A stretch of 64,000 nucleotides of DNA from Staphylotrichum longicolle. Taxonomy: Eukaryota; Ascomycota; Sordariomycetes; Sordariales; Chaetomiaceae. Every line of letters begins with the position of its first letter. Within the stretch, counting starts at the first letter, position 1. The notes below the pieces were generated by a model that saw only the letters and a program-made list of their open reading frames with translations, made no database searches and was not told the origin of the DNA. A program made the translations under genes and the position numbers. Of this stretch, positions 1 to 9,130 are shown piece after piece. The stretch is from contig JAHCVI010000001.1 of assembly GCA_019096155.1 (NCBI GenBank), positions 14,347,243 through 14,411,242 on the forward strand, in the 5' to 3' direction.

Positions 1-241
1 CCGCGCCGTGCTCGCCGCCCTTGGGCTGCACCGCCGCGGCAAGGTCGTCTTCCACCCCGTCGAGGCCCAGTTCGGCGGCATGATCATGAAGGTGAAAGAG
101 CTGGTCACGGTCGAGGAGGTGGACCGCCCCCTGACGAAGCGCGAGCTGCAGGACTCGCGCCGGCCCGAGAAGGGGTTCTGGGTCGAGACCGCCGCGCGGG
201 CGGGGTTTAAGGGGGAGGAGGAGGGGGAGGTGAGGTTATGA
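1..241 (+). CDS. Mitochondrial ribosomal protein uL30m (MRPL33 type), 3' end only
   Basis: The reading frame is open from the window edge to a TGA at 239-241, so the 5' part of the gene lies outside. The visible 79 residues carry the uL30 signature: LGLHRRGKVVFHP, then the stretch around GGMIMKVKELV and VDRPLTK. This is how fungal mitochondrial L30/L33 of the large (54S) subunit ends. Known role of the family: a structural protein of the mitochondrial large ribosomal subunit, imported from the cytosol. The last residues after GFWVE are Gly/Glu-rich and look like a non-conserved tail. The gene converges on EAF3. The identification rests on the conserved core and is fairly secure; the start and any introns cannot be seen. 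Confidence 0.85.
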   Translation, partial: RAVLAALGLHRRGKVVFHPVEAQFGGMIMKVKELVTVEEVDRPLTKRELQDSRRPEKGFWVETAARAGFKGEEEGEVRL

Positions 242-1079
242 GTGGGGAGAGGCAAAGGGGGGAGGTTTGGTTTTTTTGGTGGGTGGTAGTTTTGAGGAAG
301 GGGAGGGACGAGAGATGGGACTTTTGAAGGTGGAGGTGGAAAGGGAGTGCGATGTCAGATATACTCTTGGCCGGAGGAGACAAAAGAGGGTTTGGGTTTT
401 GGGTTGAGGGGCGTAGGAGACGGGGAAGGTTATAGATGGCTGGGTTTACAACTGTACACATGTACCATATTGTATGACGATAAATTTTCTTGATCACAGC
501 CCACAGTTCCTATTGCGAAGTGGATGCCTTCATATTGCGCCAGATTGGGAGTGAGCACACAATCACCAGCCAGGCACGAGAGACACGCCAAATGACCCAT
601 GAGACACGCCCAGAGAGTATCATTCCGTTATCTGCCATCTTACCGATCCGAAAAGCGAAAATAGAGATAATATACATCAACAGAGAAACCCGATGGCCAT
701 CCCGCAGGTGCCCGTTTTGTGTCTGGATCTGGATAGGCACGGCTAGTTGACACCCTGTGATATTAGGCATCATCTCGACTCCAGCCATGTTCCTTGCCCG
801 ATTCCCATGACAACACAGGGCAACTGAGCAAACGTGCCAACTAAGCACGATTTACAGCTCATGCGCAGGGCTCTGGCCACCGCGCAAAAGAAAACGACCC
901 GTAACCACAACTCGGGGTAATATGTATGTATCCGCTCGCAACCCAGCACCATGTCTCCTGTCACTTCGTTTCGTGTTCTGAAAATGCCGGCCATGTCTTT
1001 CAATACCAACCCCACTTCTTGAGACCGACCGACTGAGAGACAGTCTTGCGACTACGAGCCTGTCTTTGCTCCCCAGAGC
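242..1079. other. Intergenic region between two convergent genes
   Basis: About 840 bp between the ends of uL30m and EAF3, so it should hold both 3' UTRs and terminators. Short open frames exist on both strands, but none has family motifs or splice structure. I see no RNA gene. Confidence 0.7.
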
Positions 1080-3767
1080 TCAGACGCTGCGGGCCTGCTC
1101 AATGTAGTCGGCGCCTGGGGTCTCGTACTGGCTGACAAAGTACTTTGTGGTGTGGCGCGAGAACCAGTTGGTGAACTTCATGAGCTCCTCGCGGAGACGG
1201 TTGACAGACTGCTGGTCCATGTTGGTCTGGGCGATGAGCTCCGGGAGCGAGACTAGAATTCACCTCGTTAGATTTCATCGCAAGGAGTATGAATGAAAAC
1301 AAGAATGGGGGAAGTACCGAGAAGACGCGAAAGGTGCTCAGCGCCGTAGGTGTCGCCGGCGCTTTTGTGCTTGCCGTCGCCCTTGTTCCAGAGCTGGTGC
1401 ATTTCGTGGTACTGGGCGCGCTCGAAGCTGCAAAATCGTGATTAGTTAAGGCGAAAACGACAAACAAAAAACCGGAAAGGCTTACCGGTACAGCAGAATG
1501 CGACCGAGGCACTTGTCAAAGTATTCGCGCAGACCAGCAATCGTCTCCTCCAAAATGTCCAGGGAGGCACTGCCCTCAGGACGGTTCGGCTTCTCGTGGG
1601 CGAGGTAGTCGTTCAGAATCTCGTCCACAGAGTGGACATGCGGGAGAGGAACCAACTGCTGGTTTTTGGTGACATTCTCCCAGTCGTCGACGAGCAGCGC
1701 CTTGACATGGTCAGGCACAGGCAGCTTGATAGAGGGACGGTTGTGGAAATTGTCCTCCTGGTCCCACGTTAGCGATCTCTGGGTCAGTGAATGAAGGATA
1801 CGTTCAGACATCTCGGCTCACTTGAGCTTTGAGTGCAACTAACGGTAGGGAATACATAGGAAATGGTGGCCGATGACGCCGCTGAGGGCAGCCACCGCGC
1901 CCCCTTCACGACTGTCACTCAGTGCCCACTTGGGCATGGTGATCGCCTCTCAGACGCACTCCCGCTGTCGCGAACACTCTCGCACAAACGTACAAAGTCA
2001 GCCTCGTCAACATCGGTCGCTCGCTGGAACCACTCTGGGTCAATCTGGCGTTCCTTGAGGGCTGGCGTAATCTGGCGGGCCAGAAAGGCTGGCTCCGAAG
2101 GGTTTCCGGCGACGGGAATCCTGGCTGTTGGGTCGAGGTATAGGTGGAATAGAAGAAGCGCAGCGTTGGAGGTCTCATTCTCCTGGGCGGCCAGGATCTT
2201 GGGGTGATTCTCGCCCGGGGGCCTGCGCTGTACAACCATCTCATACCGGTCGTCAAACTTTTTCTTCCCGTTGCCGTCGAGGTAGGTCGATGTCTTTTCG
2301 GTCGGCAGCACGACCAGGTTGTCCTTCTGGTGCTCACGGTCGAACCAGAGCTTCTCCTGCGCCATCCAGGAATGGTCGAGCGGGTAGGTCTCGGGGTCCA
2401 GTTCGTGCTCCAGGAAGAAGTACTCGTGGATCGGAAGACCGGCGGGCATTGGAGCACGAATGGCCCCCGGACGAGCGCCGTTGGACTCCTCATGAGCAGT
2501 GACAACAGCCTTTTGAACACCGCTGGCCGTCTTCCGAATGCCGTGAGGGTTACCTCGAGTGATGCGACGAACGATGGCGCCGTTGACGGGCGCGCGACTC
2601 TTCATTGTAATGGAATAATCGGAAAAGCAAACGCGCTCTTGATGGATATCCAAATGGAATACTCAGAAATGAGTTAAAGGCAAATGGATTGAAGGGCGTT
2701 ACAGCAAGAGGCCGATGCTGTGATGAACGATTTTGGTTGCTGGTGGTTTGGTGGCCGAAGTATCGGTCGCTTTTCCTGGCCAGAGGGAGGGAAAGAGCGA
2801 GGAGAGGGTCGAAAAGAGAGTGGGAGGGGGGAGGGGGTGTTGTTGCAAACCACCCTCCTCCGTGCGAGTTCTCTGGGTGTTGAAATATACCAGGAGAGCT
2901 GGCAAAACTTGTGACCAGGTTGGAAAGCCAGAAACTGGCGTTGCCAGGCTAGTTGGCTGCTGGGCAAGCGCTGCTTAGGTTTCTCGTGCGCTCCGATGCG
3001 GTTCCAGGAGGACACCAGTATATACAGTGCGCCCACTGAGTCCAGTTTCCAGTGATAGAACAGCTGCAAGCGAAGTGGTTTCCAGGGAGCCAAAACGGGT
3101 TTCTGAGCAAGTTCGTCCAAGTCACGACACCCTGTGTCTGTGCGAGTTCATGACGCCGATGGGGAGAGCAGGTTGCCGATGAACTTCCATCAAAAGCCAT
3201 GCTCTCTGGCAAAGTTGTGTCTCTTTAATGAGCAGATAGACGCACTTACGCCGAGCACCTGCCGCGTTCCCACACTAGCGGGTGCCCAAAGGAAAAGGCA
3301 TAGTCATGGCTTGCAAAGAACAAACCAAACCATGCACTCACCTGCTCAAGCTCATAGTCCCTGGCTCTTCTGGGCCCGCGCCCTGTGGTCGTCGTGGCGC
3401 CCGCGGTACGCTCCTCACTGCCACGGGCGGAGCTCATGTCGGAGCCATTGGGTGCGCGGGAGGTGGCGGGCCCCTTCTTGGCCGATTGCTTCGCGGTCCG
3501 ACCGGACTGGAGCATCTTGTACTGGGCCAGCAGCTGGGAGGCCAGGTCCTTGTTCTCGTCGGTGAACTTGCGGATGCGGTCCTGGGGCACCCAGTCGTCC
3601 CAGCTGCTCTTCCAGCCCTTGTAGTGGATCTTGTACATCCAGCCATCGCCGCTGCTTTCGGGGGCCATGGTGTCCAAGATCTTGGCCTCGTAGAGCATCT
3701 CCATGTGAAAGCAGAGAACGCGCTCGTCCTTCTGGAAGGGCGGCTGTGCCTGCTTTTGGGGAGCCAT
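1080..3767 (-). CDS. eaf3: Chromatin reader EAF3 / MRG15 family (NuA4 and Rpd3S subunit)
   Basis: Four exons on the minus strand: 3342-3767, 1486-1757, 1318-1427 and 1080-1252. Every junction has GT-AG ends (donors GTGAGT, GTAAGC, GTACTT) and all phases close, giving 326 aa, the usual size for fungal Eaf3. Residues about 10-80 form the chromo barrel (FHMEMLYEAKIL, IHYKGWKSSWDDWV). A Ser/Thr/Arg linker follows. The MRG domain spans about 145-320 (EDNFHNRPSIKLPVPD, VDDWENVTKNQQLVPLPH, ...YGAEHLSRLL). In the family this protein reads H3K36 methylation and belongs to the NuA4 acetyltransferase and the Rpd3S deacetylase. Odd point: intron 1 (1758-3341) is 1,584 nt, very long for this kind of genome, and contains another same-strand ORF. 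NKP2 is divergent upstream. Confidence 0.92.
1919..2605 (-). CDS. Hypothetical ORF nested inside EAF3 intron 1 (same strand)
   Basis: A 228-residue open frame from ATG 2605 lies wholly within the long first intron of EAF3; an upstream in-frame ATG at 2653 would add 16 residues. I do not recognise a family. The composition is that of a real soluble protein: aromatic and acidic patches (HEYFFLEHELDPETYP, KLWFDREHQKDNL), a charged middle and a helical-looking 3' half (AALLLFHLYLDP, ITPALKERQIDPEWF). There is no signal peptide or membrane segment. A strong donor (GTACGT) lies near 1997-2002, so the last residues may be replaced by a further exon that I could not place in frame. Either an independent nested gene or an unprocessed insertion is possible. 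Confidence 0.45.
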   Translation of the reverse strand: MKSRAPVNGAIVRRITRGNPHGIRKTASGVQKAVVTAHEESNGARPGAIRAPMPAGLPIHEYFFLEHELDPETYPLDHSWMAQEKLWFDREHQKDNLVVLPTEKTSTYLDGNGKKKFDDRYEMVVQRRPPGENHPKILAAQENETSNAALLLFHLYLDPTARIPVAGNPSEPAFLARQITPALKERQIDPEWFQRATDVDEADFVRLCESVRDSGSASERRSPCPSGH

Positions 3768-4415
3768 AATGACAGGTACGGAGTGAAGATTTGTCTTTGA
3801 GGTATTGTGAGTGTCTTAGACGTTACTGAGCAGGGTAGAAGGGGATATACTCTGTCTCCGGTATAAGTTGATCCCGTGATGAATAGTCCAGAGAGCGCTG
3901 GGCGTCTCGGATAGAGGATGGCGGCCGAAACTCCAAGTGTTGGTGCCTTCCTGGTCGTGAATTTGGAGAAGGATGAGGTTTGAAGAGAATGACTCGGACC
4001 GCGTTGGTCTTAAAACCACCCGATTGCCTTCAAATCACGGAGCAACAGGTTCCTAGCAGTTCAAAACAGGTGCCGAGAATGATGGATTATCCAGCGATGA
4101 GTGGCGAGTGAGTTTCGATGATAGGAGTCCTGTTGGGATGACGGGAAGGAGACGTCTCAGTCTGCGTCTCTGATGTGCCAAATCACGGGAACACGCGTTC
4201 CAGCACCGCCTTGTCCGCAGCGCAGCGCCACTTGAACCACTCAGCGCCATCCCGCCCCTTGTCCCTCCCTTTCAACGCAGCATTTGAGCTCAACCTGGAA
4301 GAGTTCAATGGAAGAGGACATTACTTGAGGGACCACGGGGTTACAGCAGACTTTTTTCCAGTCCTGCGCGGTCAATTTACACACAAAAACTCGACACAGG
4401 ACATAACCGAACAGA
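3768..4415. other. Divergent promoter region of EAF3 and NKP2
   Basis: About 650 bp between two divergent start codons. It must contain both promoters and 5' UTRs. No conserved element could be assigned by eye and no further gene is apparent. Confidence 0.6.
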
Positions 4416-5044
4416 ATGGCGCCGACAGAACACACAATCCTCACCAACTACCTGCTGCTCCCCGCGCAGCTCCCGTCCATCATCTCACTGCAGGAATTCA
4501 TCGCCCTCTTTCCACGGCAGCTGCAGTCGTCCCCACAGATTCGCACTCTCTACCGCGATCTGCAGAGCCAGAGAAATGCCATTGTCGACGCCGTCGCGGA
4601 GCAGATTGAGGAAGAGGCCAAGCACGGCAAGGCGATGCGCCGCGCCGTGATCAGGTCTAAACGTGAGGCTGAGATGCAGGAGCAGGACGATGAGGTTGAG
4701 ATTGAGCGGATGGTGAGTTTCTTCTCACTCCCAAAACAAGACAGAGAGAGAAAAGCAGGGATGCGGAATAGCTGACTGCCCCGCAGCTGGGCAACTGGGC
4801 AGACCCCCAAAACCCAAAACACACTCTGGCCTCAGTCCTGCCCGACATGGAGGGCGCTATCGGCGAGCTGGAAGCCGAGCTGCAGCTCCTCGAGGAGGAA
4901 GAGGCCGCGCTCTTGGCCTCAGTCCGGCAAACCGTCGGAGCCATGAGCGACCTGCGCTACGGCCGCCTGGCTAACAGCCAGTTGCCACAGCAGGTCCTCG
5001 ACGGGTTGGGAAATCTGGAAGAGATTTGCAGGGCAAAGAATTGA
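4416..5044 (+). CDS. nkp2: Inner-kinetochore protein of the Cnl2/NKP2 family
   Basis: Two exons, 4416-4712 and 4787-5044, joined at a GTGAGT donor and a CGCAG acceptor in phase 0, encode 184 aa. The N-terminal half has the Cnl2/NKP2 signature: a start of the type MAPTEHTILTNYLLLPA, then LFPRQLQSSPQIRTLYRDLQ and a long charged helix rich in Arg and Glu. The second exon continues as coiled coil (a leucine- and glutamate-rich stretch at residues about 118-145) and ends in a short basic tail. In yeast, Nkp2 pairs with Nkp1 and docks on the COMA part of the constitutive centromere complex. The gene diverges from EAF3. The nearby CENP-Q gene encodes a partner from the same complex. Confidence 0.85.
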
Positions 5045-5247
5045 TATCGATTCCAACAACTGCGTTTGTCCCTGGCCCGACCTTTGACATGAAACCATGT
5101 TCAGAGAAAATACCGTTCCTTTCCAAGCCCCGCCAGATCTACCATCCGATCCAACAAAAATAAGGCAGACCACCCAGTAATTACAGTACTATCATGGAAA
5201 AGTCCCTACTAGAAGCAACGAGCCACTCCACCCAACTGTCGAGTTGA

Positions 5248-6241
5248 TCAAGACCGAGCATCTCCTGGGGCAGCAGCACGCGGCGCACCAGCGCCAGGAG
5301 CACCGGCCGGCCGGCCCATGCCCTCGGTGCGGCGGTTCCTAGAGACCAACGCATCAGTCACATGTCATCGCATTAGAGCGTGAAAACAGAACAAACTTAC
5401 ATCATGGTCCTGCTAAGGAACGACACGAGCAGCATCATGCCCCACGACGGAATCGCGTTGAGCGCCCAGAAGAAGTAGCCAAACGGCACCGACAAACCCA
5501 GCTTGGCCAGCTTGCCCTCGAAGGGGTGGAGGAAGCCGTTGGGGTCGTAGTGGTGCCAGCCGGCCTCCTTGCGGTCGGCGGCCTTGTACGCGTCGAGAAT
5601 GTCCTGCGTCGTCACCGTCGTCAGGTTCATGCGCCGCGTGTGGATCTCGACGGGCGCGGGCGCGGGCAGCAGCTCAAAGAGCCACAGCGCGCCCGTGTTG
5701 GCCGACCAGCTGTTGCAGAGCACCGGCTCGTCGTCGCAGTTGACGGACGCGAGGTGCGGCGACTGCGACGCCGGGAGCGAGGCGAACGACGTCGCGGACT
5801 CGGCGAAAGCTTTGTCGATCTTGTCGCAGTGGCCTGTTTCAGCGGGGTAGTGTGGTTAGCTTGGGATTGACAAATAGGGGAACTTGAGAGCGAAGACGCA
5901 CCGAAGCAGGTCTTGTTCCGCCCCGTCACCAGCACCAGCCACTCCTCAGGAAGTGACGCCTCGACCTTGACGGGCCCGTAGAGCGTGTCCTTCCAGCCGT
6001 CGAGCGTGAGCGTCGCGATCGGCTTGGGCTCCACCACCTTCTTGGACGCCTTGGCCGCCTTGGCCGTGGCCGCGTTGGGGACGGCGGCGGCGGCAGCGTC
6101 GGCGGCCTTCTGTCCGCTGCCCGTCGACGCGCCCAGGCTGCCCAGGAAGTTCTGGAACTTGGCCTTGTACTGCTCGAACGGGCTCTCGGCGGCCGACGCG
6201 AGCAGCGGCAGCGCCAGCAGGGCGGTTGTGGAGAAGCGCAT
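5248..6241 (-). CDS. Secretory-pathway thioredoxin-like protein with a C-terminal membrane helix
   Basis: Three exons on the minus strand: 5902-6241, 5401-5833 and 5248-5338. The phases close to 287 aa. Residues 1-17 are a clear signal peptide ending in ASA. An Ala/Lys-rich linker follows, then a thioredoxin-like core (LTLDGWKDTLYGPV, EEWLVLVTGRNKTCFGHCDK, LASVNCDDEPVLCNSW). The site that is CxxC in thioredoxins reads CFGHC here, with three residues between the cysteines and the first intron inside the motif. Near the C terminus a hydrophobic segment (FGYFFWALNAIPSWGMMLLVSFLS) is a likely membrane anchor, followed by a Gly/Ala/Pro/Arg-rich tail encoded by the last exon. Similar proteins are conserved in filamentous ascomycetes, but I know of no established function. 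Confidence 0.7.
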
Positions 6242-6788
6242 TTTGACGGGTTGTGGATGGAAGGTTGATGGGAGGTGGTTGAGGACAGGAGACGGAAAGC
6301 GGAAAGGGGGGAAGGAACGCGAAGCCTGCGGAGGGAGCTAGGTAGGCTAAATATTAGGGCGAATGATGTAAGGAGGATGCCCGTGGGGTTGGGTGCCTGG
6401 AGACGGGAGCTGCTGTGGGTTGCAGGGCAGAAGGAACCTGACAAAACGAAAACACAGGCAGCAGATGTTCTTGTCGCAGGATCAGCGCACACGGAAGAAA
6501 GGAAAGGACGGCGAAGATTCTACGAAGCACAGTCGAAATTATGCATTCTTTTGATTGCGACCCCTGGCTAGCGTGTCTCTGTCCGTTCCCCTTGTCTTGG
6601 GTCGAGTGGTGTCTGACCCCGGCAAGGTGTCCTGTAACCTCGCGAAAAGGATCAAGTGGGGATTTCTCCAACTCCCCGCTAGCGGAAGCCACAGCGGGGC
6701 CTTGGCCGCAGTGATCTCATGTGGCTCAACATCAAAAACAATCAACGACCCAGCGAAACACCACTTGAGACCAGTTGTCTGGTTGCCC
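6242..6788. other. Divergent promoter region
   Basis: About 550 bp between the thioredoxin-like gene and the CENP-Q gene, which point away from each other. Nothing beyond expected promoter and leader sequence is recognisable. Confidence 0.55.
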
Positions 6789-8640
6789 ATGCGTCGATGT
6801 TCTTATCATGGTATGTACTATCCGGATGGCTCGAGGAGCCAACTGACATGCTTCCAGACGCCAGGTGCACCGAACCAAAAGCGCGGGCACGACGGTCCTC
6901 GAGGCGCGCGGAAGATCGCGCCAACCGCGTCGGGACGCGACCCCAATCTTGAACCGAAACCAGCAGCAACCGGGACATCCGTGGACCCCAGTTCTGTGCC
7001 GAGAAAACGCGGGCAACCGCACAAGAGTATCGATTCAGTAGCTCAGAAAGAGAAACAACCGCCAGCGAACTTGGGCAACCAAACTGCCATCTCCCCAGCT
7101 ACGATGCCAAAGAAGAGGAGTCGGCCTCCGAAGACTCGCGATGCCGAGCAGCAGGAGGAGATTGCCACAGAGACGCGCCCACGTAAACGGAGGAGGCCAG
7201 AGGAAACAGGGGAGAAAGCGGACGATCACGAGCAGGGCGAGGGGGGCGCAAGCTCTAAGGAAGGGAAGCGTGTGGCCAACCAGGGGCAACCAAATGGACA
7301 GGCAGAGAGGAAAAGGGCCAGGCCTGGGCGAAAGCCGGCAAGCCACGACGAGGAGCCAGAAGAGCAAAGTCCAATGGCACAAGAGACCTCTGCCCGACGA
7401 AGCCAAAGGGTCCGCCGGTCCTCCGGCGACAGGCCATGGTGGACAGGCAGCCAGGCATCTGCAGAAGTCGCTGACAGCAGTCAACACGCATCAGCACCTC
7501 CAAAGCGGAAGGGCGGCCGCCTCTCCCTCGCGGAAGTGCCCATTTCCAAGGCGCAAAACCAAGCCAGCCCTTCCCATCCCGAACAAGCAACAAAAAAGGG
7601 GCGCGGCCGCTCCTCCCGGACCTCCAACTCACCTCCCCAGCCCACCCAACAACCCCCCACCAAGCCTTCAAAGAAAATGCCCCAACCCCGCCAGCCCCCT
7701 TCCGAGCCCTCGCCCGCACCACCTCGACCACCAGCACCGTATCGCCACCTGACAACTCTCACCCGCCAGATCCCCCGCTCCACCATCGCCTCCAAATGGC
7801 AGCCCCTCCCGGCCCCCTCCATCAACGCCATCTCGACCCTCCTCACCGAAGCCTCCCTCCCGGTCCTCCACCGCCTCCGCGCCCACACCACGCGCCACGC
7901 GCAAGCGCAGTCCGTCCTCCGCACCTTCGCCGCGGGCCTGCACCGCAAGCTCGCCCGGGGCATGCCCTTCCCCCCGGCGTCCATCCCCGCCACCACCGCC
8001 AACAAAAAGACCCGAGACCAAGGTGGTGGTGGTGGTGGTGGTGGTGGTGGCAGTGGAGGGGCCGGCGGGCACGCGGTCGAGCTCGATTTCGAAAGAGTCG
8101 TCGACGGATCGCGGCGCTCGAGAGGACGCTCGACCCGCTGCTGCACAGCGTGGCGCTGCTCACGGGGGAGAAGGAGAGGGAGGAGCGCGCGCTGGAGAGG
8201 GAGTACAAGGAGCTGAGGCGGCTGGAGGGGACGCGCGAGCTGTGGTGCGCGGGTGGAGGGAGGGGAAGGGGAAAGGGAGGGAGCATGTCCTTGTTCCGCC
8301 GCCGGCGCCGGCGGCGGGGACAATGGAGGGGATGGGGGTGGAGGTTGTGAAGAGAGGTGATAGGGACGAGGGCGGGGTTTTCAAGGTGATTTTTTTTTGT
8401 TTCATCCTTTGTGTATGATACTTGGAGTGGATTGATGCTAACGATGGGGTATAGGATTTGCAGGACGAGGAATTGCTCGCGCTGTCGCAGCAGATCGGGA
8501 GCCACATGGAGAGCATGAGGAGTAACCTGGGACAGATTGAGGGCGTGGTGCCGGCTATTGCGCGGAGCAGGGCGGCGCTGCAGGGGACGCTGTGCGAGTA
8601 TCTGGATCCGGAGCAGTATGAGCAGGTTCTGCTTGGTTAA
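6789..8640 (+). CDS. Inner-kinetochore CENP-Q family protein (Okp1/Fta7), frame broken twice
   Basis: Proposed exons 6789-6810, 6865-8385 and 8455-8640, with good splice sites at both introns. The first 300 residues are disordered, with repeated basic motifs (KKRSRPPK, RPRKRRRPE, GRKP). Then come a conserved helix (LTRQIPRSTIASKWQPLP), a poly-Gly run from a GGT repeat, a coiled coil (ALERTLDPLLHSVALL, EREERALEREYKELRR) and the CENP-Q end (LQDEELLALSQQIGSHMES, FLDPEQYEQ-type tail). The frame changes at about 8106 and about 8229. At both points one base is missing relative to the conserved protein, and with both restored the model closes to 576 aa. In yeast Okp1 is part of COMA, which binds Nkp1/Nkp2. 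The start codon is uncertain because exon 1 is only 22 nt. Confidence 0.72.
8022..8050 (+). repeat. GGT trinucleotide microsatellite inside the CENP-Q gene
   Basis: Nine to ten uninterrupted GGT units, read as poly-glycine in the CENP-Q frame. It lies just upstream of the first frame break in that gene. Confidence 0.95.
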
Positions 8641-9130
8641 GACGGGTTTGGGGTAGTGCTTGTGTGATTTGGATGTGGGCATTTGGTGGGATGGTTTGTG
8701 GGATGGATATGATACCCTTGGGATCCGTGAATTAGGGGTTTGAAATGGATACTGTATGGCATGAGAATTGGGCTGCTTATCGGAGCATTGAGTCTGGGAG
8801 TATCGGGTAGCATAACAGGTAGTGACATTGTGCTCAACAAGCCTTTTGATTAACTACTTGTGTCCTCTATGTCTCTACTTTTTTTGTACCTCTACTGCCA
8901 TATTTTCTCTGGGTGATCACTCTGAGCTCTCAGGGGTCGGTCTCTTTGAGTGGTCCGTGCACACAACTACTCCAGACTCTGCTTCGTTTCAACTCGAATC
9001 AAAGTTGAAGAATTGGTCAGAATCAGACATTTCCACTTTTTTTTCGCCGCAGGGGCTTGCTACCTTAGACGAACTTACAGTTCGCTAGATTTTGGGAGTT
9101 GGCCAGTACAATCCGATATTGGCCTCACCG
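8641..9130. other. Intergenic region between CENP-Q and TRM2
   Basis: About 490 bp holding the CENP-Q 3' UTR and the TRM2 promoter. An in-frame ATG at 9092 could extend TRM2 by 13 residues. Nothing else is seen. Confidence 0.55.
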
